Part shown: positions 43,746 through 53,648 of the stretch, piece by piece
Position numbering within the stretch: position 1 is the first letter of the stretch
Layout: every line of letters begins with the position of its first letter
DNA from: Skeletonema tropicum
Taxonomy: Eukaryota; Bacillariophyta; Thalassiosirophyceae; Thalassiosirales; Thalassiosiraceae
Length of the DNA: 64,000 nucleotides
Assembly: GCA_037178625.1 (NCBI GenBank)
Contig: CM074135.1
Location: 2,234,001 to 2,298,000 of the forward strand
Reading direction: 5' to 3'
Program-made: the position numbers and the translations under genes
Notes under the pieces: generated by a model
Seen by the model: only the letters and a program-made list of their open reading frames with translations
What the model was told of the DNA's origin: nothing
Database searches by the model: none

Positions 43746-46700
43746 ATGCTCGATCGACAAGCACGCCACAATAATAAAAAAATAGAACATCAAAAAATCA
43801 AGACAATGACGACTATTGTTCGACAACAACAGTGGTCCACAACCGGAAGTCTCCTCCTCGCCTACTTTACCTTTGGAGCATTGCACGAACTCGCCCATCT
43901 ACTCACAGCATCGTGGCTTCTAGGTAGACCCTTATTAGCATTGTTGTTCTTTGACAGCAATAACGGCGATACTACCTCGGGTAGTATCATCCTTCGTATC
44001 ATTCTTGGTCGATGCATCACCATCCCATTATCAATCGATCACCACCAACAACAGCAACAGTATGCCTCGCAAACAACTACCACCATGGCGGCAATCATTA
44101 CACACTCCGGGTGGATCACGAGCCTTGTCATCGCCATATTGTGCCACCTTCTCTACAAACAACAACAGCAACGACGATGGCCGATCATCACCTCGTCACC
44201 AATCATTCCAGTGGCAGCGTATCTAACTGCATTGGAGGGGATGACTACCGATTTATTGGGATTTGTGCCTCATCATCATGGTGGTGACTATCTAACATTC
44301 TTTTGTGGTAATTTTGGAATATTGTTAATGAATTCATCCTGGTTATCGATTGATGGGGGGCGGACTGCGTTGGATGTGCTGGAGAAGATGGTGAGTTTGG
44401 AAAAAAAAAATGAACCTATATTGATCCTTTGAACATTCTCCTTCTCCAATTGCATCACTCACCTTTGCACAATTGATGAATGTACTATATATGAATGTAT
44501 TCTGTATAATACTTATTCGGTATACGCCTATCATATATTCTTCTCGACAGGTCAACGTCACAATGATGAGGGGAGCACAATCTGGTGGAGTAGTCACATT
44601 CGAACCAACCAAATATTCCACCACCACCGAACAACCAAAACAACCACAACCCTCCACACCACTCAACCCACCACTCCTTAAAGGAATACGATCCCGCGTA
44701 GTCAACGCCAAACGAACCGACCTCTCCAAAATACTCAAACAAAAAATAATTACTGACAATTGTTCCTCCCCCCTCACTGGGAATTTACATGGGTATAATA
44801 AATCGGAGTATACAGTCAATGATGGTGGAGGGAAATTGGTACGGGGATTCTTTGGTCATACGCGATTTGCAACTAGTTCGAAGGCTAGTTTTGAGGGGAC
44901 TCATCCTCATCAGTGGAGTGGAAGGAGGGATTATCGTGTGTATCCGTTTGGTTCTTCTTCTGCCTCCTCCTCCTACTCGTCATTTTCGAATAATAATAAT
45001 AGGAGAGGTGATGATGTGGTAGTAGTAGTACAGCCAAGAGTTGTGGGTGTAGAGAATTATATTACTCATAATGGTGACTTTGAGTTTTTTAGGGTCAAGG
45101 AGAAGTATTATGATGTTACGTTGGTGCAGGGGTGGTTGGAGAATGTGTTGGAGACTCCGCTTCCTTGTACGGTTGATTCGGGTGAGTTTATATTATAATA
45201 TTATATGCATGTTGTGATTTGTGGTCGATAACTACTTGTGTGTGTGTTCATTTGGCAATTTTGGCAAATTGAATTGGATATCCTGTCTGTGTGCGTGTGT
45301 ATAATATTGGAAATCATTGTATTCTCACCTTGATTTGCCTCTTTGTCTCTCATCTTTTTTTAGCTGCCATTGCCGGAATGATTGATCTACTAAGAACACA
45401 AGGGTCATTTGCATTGAGTTTACGATACGCAATTTGCTTGACACTCAGTAATTCCAAAGTGGAAGAAGATCCTGCCGTACCATACCCAACTCATGCTCAA
45501 TATGAAGAGATTGCAAAGTATTTCGAGTCGGCGTTGCAGGATGTGTTGGATTCCAGTAATAGCAACGATGGCAAGGGTGGGCTGATAACTTTGGAAGATA
45601 TTAGCTCCAACTCGGATAGACGTGCATGGCTTGCATCAATTGTGGCCGAGCGTCTCCGTGGACAATTGGACGCTACTCAGCCGATTGAAAATACGACTAA
45701 CATCCTCGATGCGTCGTTTCGTCGAAAGCAGCAGCGTGGAGCATCATCTGCCATGGCAACATTGGCAAAGTTTGTCTCATCGGATACAGAAGACGATGAG
45801 TTGGCACTCTTCGTTCGTGCTACGGTGGATGCCTTCTTCGATAATGATTTGCTTCACTCGACACGAATCTTTCTGGAGGATGCAAAGGGGAGCTTTGGTA
45901 TTATGGTTTCTTCGTCGATTGATGCGCATAGGCAGGTTTGTTTTGCTGCTCGTGGTCAAACGATGTCGATTGCGTTCTACCCTCGGAAGGGGTTGATTTG
46001 TTATGGGTCCGAGCAAGCTGCTGTCAAGGTGAGTGTAGTGTAATGTCGTATCCTATCTATGTCGCATGTCCTCAGACTTATTCTTCCTAACGTTGGTATA
46101 TTACCTCCCTTTGCCTTTGTTTTATAGGCGGGGCTTAACTATGAAAATCCTGGAGGCTCTTTGGTGCATAGTAGCTTTGACGAAAGTCACAATGCAGTGC
46201 GACTGGATTTGGATGATCTTGGAGGGGAGATCGCCCTCCTTGACTGGGGTTATGCAAGTGATGCCGAGCCTGCCATCTCTCCTCCCAACAGGAATCTACA
46301 AGTTGAAAAGCTCATGAATGGGAGTGTAAATGTTGTGCTTTTACAACAGAGTACGAACGCTCAGACGAAGCAACTCTCAAAGCGTCTCACCCTTCTTGAA
46401 AACAATGAATTTATCAAGCCTTTGCTTGACGATGTTGAGGATCCAGTACTGGCTGATATTCGTGACATTCCTCGTATCTGTAATGATATTCAACAAGATT
46501 GGCGTACTGTGGGGTTGAATCGAATGACAGCTTGGAATCTTGCGAATTGTATTCGAGAGAGAATGAAAGGTCGAGCAGATGGCAGCATCAAGAGTCATGG
46601 AGCACAGATTGATATCCTTGTAACTGGATGTGAAGTGAGTTTGTGGGTCGCAGAGCAGTTTGTGAGTGATTTGCAGAAGGCCTTCCCGTATCTCTTCATC

Positions 46701-49206
46701 AGGGCAGTCTCGTCAAACAAATTACTTGGTTTATTCGGACAAGAGCTTGTTATGCCCTGCACGGGATTTCCATACTCCCAGAAGACTATGGAGATTAAGA
46801 ACAGTCCAATTGTCATGATTATATCGCACAGTGGGGGAACGTTTGGACCCCTTGCATGCTCCAACTTGCTCCAGAGCTTCTCTTCGTCCATATTTGCCGT
46901 TACAAGCGAGTGGGACACGCAGGTGGGGAAGCAGCTTAGATCGATGTACAGTGATGACTTGCTATCGAGCCGAATTTTTAGTACTGGGGTTGGAGTACGT
47001 CCAGCTGAGCCATGTAGTGTGAGCGTCGTCGCAACGCACCAGTTGTTGACCAATATCTTTGAACATATTTGTGTTTCTATCATCAGTGAACCTTCTTTCC
47101 GTCATGTCAGTGGAGCGATCATTACTGAGCTAGATCTACAAATCCTCGAAAGGTGCAATCAAGGTAAGTTCTTATGAACCATTCATTTCTTATGACTGTT
47201 AGAGCTGGTAGATATCTCACCTCATTGTCCGTTCTTTGTACCCAAAAGAGAATATCAGAGCACTCGAAGAAATAGTTTGTGTTGACAAACATGGAGGTGA
47301 ACTCCACGAGAGACGGTGCAAGACGGTGCAAGAATTGAGGTCTGCTGGAGATCTTTGGGCTGATCACATACTTGAGGTACCAAAAGCTTACATTATGAGT
47401 TTCATTTATGTTATGGTTACTGTTACGAGCGGATGGCCATTAATTAGTGGCCTTGCGTCTGCATCAGGGCTTCACAGTAGTCATTGGGCATTTTACATTG
47501 TACGATTCCTGGATGCTTGCCTTTACTTTTGGCTCCCACAAATCAACATCACAATTCTCAGGATAATTCAGGGAAGAAATCTAAGACATCGCATGGTTGG
47601 CCGTACCGTGGTAATTGGAGACTGCCCATGGGTGTCTCAATGTGCGGACGCTTTTTTGAGTAAGATATTCGCGTGTTCATACAGTATTGCTGGCTTGAAC
47701 GTGTTGTCTGCCAATCCAGCTGATCATTTAGTCCACAGGCACACGCATCGAGTTGTAAGAGGATCGTTGCTTGTTTGTGGACGACCTGACGGAAGGTTAC
47801 CAGCTCTTACATCTCTTGAAGCTTCAACATGTCTCTCAGTTAACCAAGCCAGTTCCATCCAAAGCATTGGTGGAACATGTGAGAGCATTACGATCGGGCA
47901 CAACAAATCCAAGCTCCCGCTCAGTAAACATGCGATCTATTTGAAGAGGTAAGTCAATACCCACATAATAATCGTGAGAAGATAATGTCAGCTCGTCATG
48001 TTGTTAACCCTTCCCCTATTCAGCCATCGACCACTATTTTTGAGTGAAAAGGTTCTAGACGACATAGATGCTGAGGAAGATTTGGTCCGACAAAGAAAGG
48101 CTAAGAATAGCGAAGAGAATCCAGTGATTAGGGGACGTACATTCTACGAGAGGGCGGCATCTTTCTTTCCACTGAAGAAAGATGGCAGTAGTGGCTTTTT
48201 AGAGCTGTCTCTTTCTCGTTCCCGTAAAGCAAAGACTGCTCGTTCAAGCGCATCCCTACTCGGGGCATACGTGGATTTAGAAAAACAAGCTCGTAAGAAG
48301 AGAAGCGAAACAGCGGATGTATTTCGTGCAGTTGAAACGATGATCAAGGAGTGAGTTTTGTCTCAACAGCGTTGACGTAATTTATACCATCTTTATGTCC
48401 TAACACAGCCTGCTTTTAATTGCACAGTCGACAAGGAATTGAAAATGCTAGGCGTCTATTTAATGAAATCGATTCCGATGGAAATGGTGTGATAGGAGTG
48501 GAAGAATTTATTGCTGCGTACCAAAAGAAGGACCCAAACCTTTCAGAGGAGCACCTGCATCGACTCTTTGCAGAAGCTGATATCGATGATGACGGAATGC
48601 TCCAATTTGATGAGTTTGTAAAAGGTGAGTGTTGTTTAAGTATGTAATGTTTTTCTCTATCAAATGATTGCGATACTTACATGCTAACTCCCATGCTCGT
48701 ACCCCTCTCCAGTGTCACAAATGCCAAACCTAGTTAGTGAACTCACTGTCAAAAATCGTGATAGTCGCGGATTGACTCAAGTTCAAGCATCAAAAGAAAG
48801 ATATTTTGGAGAAGAGCTGCGAAAACATTCCCTCAATCCTGGTGTCAGCTCGTTGGCAATGTCACAAAGCCAGCACTTCAGTATGGAATTGTACGAGTCA
48901 CGAATTGCGAGCATGCAAAGATTTGTGGCGATGACGGTAATGTTTCATCAAATGGGAATGCGCGTTCAGACTTTCTTCCCAAAAATCTCCTTTGGATACT
49001 GGGGTTATCGAATGGATCGGACACACTCCATCATGAGAATTGCATCAACTGCGAGCCCCGTTAGCGGGGCAGATGTCCGGGAAAGGATTGAAGAATTAAG
49101 ACTCATGCTCAAGATTGAAAGCTCAGTTGCCTTGATCGCAAGGACTTGGAGAAAATATTCGATGAAGAAGAGGGGGCAGGTCGCTATTACTAGTGAGGGG
49201 AAATGA
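43746..49206 (+). CDS. M50-like / GlmS-like / SIS / EF-hand fusion protein, copy 3
   Basis: Exons 43746-44390, 44551-45181, 45364-46028, 46128-47163, 47249-47948, 48024-48350, 48428-48624 and 48713-49206, giving 1,564 residues. Two extra codons turn EQQQQP into EQPKQPQP in the insertion between the RGAQSGG and HTRFAT motifs. Three further changes are silent and one replaces Asn by Ser in the DGNSG stretch of exon 6. All catalytic-type motifs, the EF-hands and all splice sites are intact. Confidence 0.85.
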
Positions 49207-49373
49207 GGAGAATGCAAATGAGGGGAATGCTATAGGGGCAAAAGGATTAGATTTAGGATAGAGTGCCTTAGACATAAATATATTAGATAGCGGTTTGCTA
49301 TCACATACTTAATTCCATCAAGTTACTGCTTTCTTGAGCGGTTGAGTACAATAATGAAACAAATAATTGCGAA

Positions 49374-50519
49374 TCAATCAGAGTTATTCTCAGTAAAAGT
49401 TAAAGTAGCCGATCTCAACTCAGCCTGACCAAACATCGTTCCAAATTCTTCTACATCCTCACTACCCTCCTCAAACTCTAAAACTGCATTCGTCATGGCA
49501 AGCAACCAAGCAGAATGACCAACCACAGCAATCTCCCTTTCTGGTCGACGACACAAGTACTCCACTAGAAAATCATAAGCTCTGTGTGACATGTCCTCCA
49601 TACTTTCACGTTGCGGAGTACCATCAGTGTTATTCGTCACAGTACGTTCAGAGTATTGCTTCCAATACAAATCTTCATCATTCTCTCTATCATTCAGTGC
49701 CAGTAATGAAAAATCAACATGAGGAAACTCCAATTGCGTCTCTTTCAATGGTCGACGTTGATTGCATAGTAATAATCCCAATTCTTCACGTATCCCCTCG
49801 TGTGCTATCCATCTCACTCCTTCTTCATCATCTCTCTTGTTTGAGGATGGTAAATGTTCATCAAACGTGATGCAAGCAGTCTCCAAAGCTCGAACTAATG
49901 GACTAACCACAATCAACTCCACTCCCCCCAAATACCCACTCTTATCTACTCGCTGCTGTCTGCATTGATTACGCCCCTTGTCAGTTAATGGAGCATCAAT
50001 AATATCAGGTAGCAATAATGGATTCAATTCAGGGTTGGTTTCTGAGAGGTCGATTGGAATTCCGGTACGGTCAGTCCATTCTTTGTAGAGCTGATTGTGC
50101 GTTCCTTGACCATGCCGCTGGAAGTGAATGAGTTTTTCGTCGTTTCCTAGAGTAGCTTTTGTAGCCGCCGCTTCGGATGGATGCAATGCTTTGGCCTTGA
50201 TACGAATGGGACGAGATCGTTTGAGGTGTTTGTAGCATGTTGCTTCGTTTGTGAGTGATGGATCATCATCGCGACAAGTTGTGGAACTTTTCAGGCGATG
50301 GTGTTTGTGACGCACACCATTATTTCTGCGGCTATGTTGATTGAATGCTGCTGCGGCTTGAAGCGCAGCAGCGGGGACACTCCTCTGAATAGAGGATGAC
50401 AGTACAAGTGCCATTGCGGCGCTTTTTCTCCTTGTTAATTGCATTGATAGTTGATAGGGAGATGGTTTTATGCCATGCGAGCGAAGCTCGATCGACGATC
50501 GACGCAAGTACGAAGTCAT
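49374..50519 (-). CDS. Histidine phosphatase (RHG/phosphoglycerate-mutase-like) protein 2
   Basis: A 381-residue intronless frame of the histidine phosphatase superfamily: the acceptor motif HFQRHGQGTHN (His136), Arg in VVSPLVRALETA and the later His in AVVGHSAWLL. The first 120 residues are basic and not part of the catalytic fold. If translation starts at Met36, the N-terminus (MALVLSSSIQ...AALQAAAAF) looks like a signal peptide ending in an AAAF motif, which in diatoms can mark plastid import; this is inference. Its last 15 codons and stop lie inside array unit 3 and recur as orphan fragments at the ends of units 1 and 2. Paralogue of the gene at 18121-19270. Convergent with the third fusion-gene copy. 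Confidence 0.85.
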   Translation of the reverse strand: MTSYLRRSSIELRSHGIKPSPYQLSMQLTRRKSAAMALVLSSSIQRSVPAAALQAAAAFNQHSRRNNGVRHKHHRLKSSTTCRDDDPSLTNEATCYKHLKRSRPIRIKAKALHPSEAAATKATLGNDEKLIHFQRHGQGTHNQLYKEWTDRTGIPIDLSETNPELNPLLLPDIIDAPLTDKGRNQCRQQRVDKSGYLGGVELIVVSPLVRALETACITFDEHLPSSNKRDDEEGVRWIAHEGIREELGLLLCNQRRPLKETQLEFPHVDFSLLALNDRENDEDLYWKQYSERTVTNNTDGTPQRESMEDMSHRAYDFLVEYLCRRPEREIAVVGHSAWLLAMTNAVLEFEEGSEDVEEFGTMFGQAELRSATLTFTENNSD

Positions 50520-51036
50520 TCATGAACCATGACAATGGGAGCGCAGTGCTCACCCCAAGTAAAATGTTGTTTGTTCTGTAAAATATATATTATTATCAAT
50601 TATCAATGGTCTGTGACTGTAATTATGTTTAGATTAACAATATTCGTATTCATTCTGGGTGACCACTTTAATGACGCACTTCCATCCAAAATGCTAACTC
50701 CATCCGGCCGGCCGACATTACATCAGCAACTTGAACTTAAACTTCTGTTGACAACAACTTACCGCTATGTACCGACCGACCGCCTTTCTCTCTCTCTAAA
50801 GTCGGGGTGGGACAAATGAGAAGTATTGTAGTGTGCTGTGATAAAAGGTGCTCTAGAGAGAGGTACTTCACTATTTTCATCGGCCCGCCATTTTGATTTT
50901 GGCGAAGCGATACATACTTAGCAAGCGACATGTCGATGATGTGATGCCTACTACTACTGACTACTGTACATCATTCTCTCTGCTTTTACCTTTTGCGGAG
51001 CGAGTAGCAAGGTAGTTCTAGTTCTACACTGCAACG
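50520..51036. other. Divergent intergenic region (517 bp)
   Basis: Between RHG gene 2 and the low-complexity gene at 51037, so it should hold both promoters. Contains a GGCCGGCC palindrome near 50706 and a CTCTCTCTCT run near 50790; no gene recognised. Confidence 0.4.
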
Positions 51037-53508
51037 ATGAGTGGCTTCTGGAAGCAAATGGACCGGCGGTCCAGCATCTCTGCATACAATTACAATCTCG
51101 GGGATGAGGCCCAAGCTGAGCACATAGATTTCACCAAAACAAATCAATATTATGCCGTTGAAGTCAAGAAGCTCGATGTGGGCGATAGTGCCTTCATCAA
51201 GAGTTCAAATGGTAGCAAATGGTGCTTTGCGAAGTTGGTAGAAAAGACCACTGACGAAGATGGAAACGTTTACACGTATCAGATAGGACAAAATCACAAA
51301 TTTGAATCCTTTCGTGAACATCAATTGGGCGAATGTGTCAGATTGGTCGAGGTTGTATGTCAGAGAGCGTCATTCTCCAAAGTTGATATCAATCATTCTT
51401 CGTCTTGTGAGAGCTATACTGATAGAATCGCTCAATGTAAGAGTCAGAAGAAGTTATCATCTCAGACAGGAATTATCGAAAGCAAATCAAACAGTGCTGG
51501 CGATGGGGATGATAAAGAAAATGTGCCGCATACAAACAATTGTCACGACGCAACGAAATCTGTAGCAGTATCAGAGCTCTCCATGGCAAGTCCTATTGAG
51601 AATGTGTTGAAGCAAAGGCGTTCTCTCGGCGCTGCTCAACTTGAAGATTCAACAAGTAACAGAATTGAACAGCCACGTATACCACAATCAATTCGCACAC
51701 GACGTAGTGCAGTGAAACAGCAACCATTGCCTCAATTAGCTCACATGAATTCGATCGAGGAACAGCAGGAAGAAGAAGCCTCTCCTATTTTGGTTGATCT
51801 TCTCAAGTCCGAGTCTTTGATGACAAGAGATCAGTCCAAAGAAAGGATCCAACGCTCAATGAGCGAACAGTTTCCAACCTGTCAGAAGGCAGTGAGCTCT
51901 GCCCACCGGAGCAGTTTACCTGCCTATTCATCTAGGCGAAATCATTTTGTTGCAAGTACAACGAGACGAAAAAGTTTGGCAGTGGAGAGTCGGAATAGCT
52001 ATCAGTCGCGAACGAATGTTGAAAATGTGAAGCCACGTACATTAAACATTGATGACCACAACCACAAGACGTACAAGAAAGAAGAGTCTGAGATAGTCGA
52101 CGCAGCCCAACCAAATACAAGCAATTTTAATGGTGCAACATGGAGGGCAAAATCTGATCCTGAGATAGTAGTCACGCCCTCTGACGAAGCTAAAGAAACA
52201 GACATAACTGATACGTGCAACAATTTCAACACGACCGATAGGAGGGCAAAGAGTGATCCTCCTGAGAAAGTATCCATGCCCTCCAGTGAAGAGAAGAACG
52301 CAGTTGAATCTGACACGGCCAACAATTTCGACACGGCCAATTGCTCGGAGGAAGAAGAGAACATTGACCAAGAAAATCATGACCAAAAAAGTGGGATGAA
52401 GGAGAACACTTCGTCAACTTCTATAGTAGACCCAGCCCAACCAAATACAAACAAGTTTAATGGTGCAACATGGAGGAGAAAATCTGATCCTGAGATAGTA
52501 TTTACGCCCTCTGAAGAAGCTGAAGAAAAAGAAGACATAACTGATACGTGCAACAATTTCAACACGACCGATAGGAGGGCAAAGAGTGATCCTCCTGAGA
52601 AAGTATCCATGCCCTCCAGTGAAGAGAAGAACGCAGTTGAATCTGACACGGCCAACAATTTCGACACGGCCAATTGCTTGGAGGAAGAAGAGAACATTGA
52701 CCAAGAAAATCATGACCAAAAAAGTGGGATGAAGGAGAACACTTCGTCAACTTCTACAGCACTTGTTTTGTATCCCTCTTCCGAACAGAATACTTCAAAT
52801 CCAAAACCAGACGATTCTGCGGGAGAAGATACTGGAGAGCAGTGCAATGTGAACGAACAAACACGTACGCCAGAAGTAAAGAAAAGACGGCGCAACATAT
52901 TCCGTGGAACATTCTTCACTAAGAAGTTTAGAAAGAAAGCATCTTCAAAAAAGACTCAGCCCAACTCAAAAACAGTCACAGATTGCAAGGGTACGAAAGC
53001 AGCTAATGAATCAACTTCTGAGAACATCAACAGGCAACCGGGCCCAAGCGTTTATCCTAATGTCGGCCAAACCAATTCTCACACTTCTGAGAACATCAAC
53101 AGGCCATCGGGCCCAAGCGTGTATCCTACTGTCGGCCAAATCAATAATCAAACTCGACCAAACCCCTCGTCGCATACAGCCACTGCAGGCTTCGTACCGA
53201 ACTACTATCCTCACCAAAATGTGTATTACGTGTCTGATCAAAGACTGGCCCAAGCATACATAGACTACGCCCATCATGCGATGAGGGCACAAGCTACTCA
53301 GTATGTATACAACCCATCCACTTTTGCACAATTCAACTACCAAATGGCAGGTCATGGAAGTCGGATAGGACTGCCGTCTATACAACCAACTAGCATCAGT
53401 GTAGGCACGAATGGAATAACTGGAACGAATTATCGCATGACTTCGGTAGGTCATGGGGTACAGATTGGGGTGCCAAATTCGTCGAATATCATGTACATCA
53501 ATTTGTAG
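51037..53508 (+). CDS. Low-complexity protein with internal tandem duplication (823 aa)
   Basis: An intronless frame starting MSGFWKQMDR. Residues 25-110 look folded and beta-rich (DVGDSAFIKSSNGSKWCFAK, DEDGNVYTYQIG) and could be an SH3- or Tudor-like reader module, but this is a guess. The rest is Ser/Asn/Glu-rich and disordered. Two tandem copies of a roughly 110-residue block span 52093-52755, each with repeated RRAKSDPPEK and WRxKSDPEI motifs (Arg-x-Lys-Ser-Asp-Pro), which are candidate phosphorylation or 14-3-3-type sites. A pair of 22-residue repeats (SENINRxxGPSVYP) follows near 53020-53130, and the C-terminus has a repeated GHG-x-x-IG-x-P motif in a Tyr/Gln/Asn-rich setting. Function unknown. 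Confidence 0.72.
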   Translation: MSGFWKQMDRRSSISAYNYNLGDEAQAEHIDFTKTNQYYAVEVKKLDVGDSAFIKSSNGSKWCFAKLVEKTTDEDGNVYTYQIGQNHKFESFREHQLGECVRLVEVVCQRASFSKVDINHSSSCESYTDRIAQCKSQKKLSSQTGIIESKSNSAGDGDDKENVPHTNNCHDATKSVAVSELSMASPIENVLKQRRSLGAAQLEDSTSNRIEQPRIPQSIRTRRSAVKQQPLPQLAHMNSIEEQQEEEASPILVDLLKSESLMTRDQSKERIQRSMSEQFPTCQKAVSSAHRSSLPAYSSRRNHFVASTTRRKSLAVESRNSYQSRTNVENVKPRTLNIDDHNHKTYKKEESEIVDAAQPNTSNFNGATWRAKSDPEIVVTPSDEAKETDITDTCNNFNTTDRRAKSDPPEKVSMPSSEEKNAVESDTANNFDTANCSEEEENIDQENHDQKSGMKENTSSTSIVDPAQPNTNKFNGATWRRKSDPEIVFTPSEEAEEKEDITDTCNNFNTTDRRAKSDPPEKVSMPSSEEKNAVESDTANNFDTANCLEEEENIDQENHDQKSGMKENTSSTSTALVLYPSSEQNTSNPKPDDSAGEDTGEQCNVNEQTRTPEVKKRRRNIFRGTFFTKKFRKKASSKKTQPNSKTVTDCKGTKAANESTSENINRQPGPSVYPNVGQTNSHTSENINRPSGPSVYPTVGQINNQTRPNPSSHTATAGFVPNYYPHQNVYYVSDQRLAQAYIDYAHHAMRAQATQYVYNPSTFAQFNYQMAGHGSRIGLPSIQPTSISVGTNGITGTNYRMTSVGHGVQIGVPNSSNIMYINL
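52093..52755. repeat. Two tandem in-frame copies (330 and 333 bp)
   Basis: Copy A is 52093-52422 and copy B is 52423-52755. From 52201 (A) and 52534 (B) onward, about 222 bp differ at only one base that I can find, whereas the first 100 bp differ at roughly ten positions plus a 3-nt indel. The uneven divergence suggests conversion of the 3' two thirds. Confidence 0.85.
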
Positions 53509-53648
53509 CCAAAGATTTCGATGCAGCATTATTTGAAATAACAATAACGATAATTTTATGTTGCACTCCTACATTTTCAACATTTGACAGACAAATGAAA
53601 ATTGATCACTCTCTGCTAGCTCTGACAAACAGGTAGCTCCTCCAACAC

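Larger units (their letters stand above)
39699..49420. repeat. Tandem array unit 3 (9.7 kb)
   Basis: Third direct copy and the most diverged. It differs from the other two by a 6-nt in-frame insertion near 44640, silent changes near 44880, 44891 and 47032, an Asn-to-Ser change at about 48187, and single-base changes near 48701 and 49312. Its right end continues into the intact RHG gene 2, so this unit occupies the original genomic junction. Confidence 0.95.

Noticed and set aside
20256..49420. Viral or retrotransposon origin of the 9.7 kb repeat
   Set aside because: No reverse transcriptase, integrase, capsid or long terminal repeat; the repeated unit ends inside an ordinary host gene and carries a multi-intron gene.
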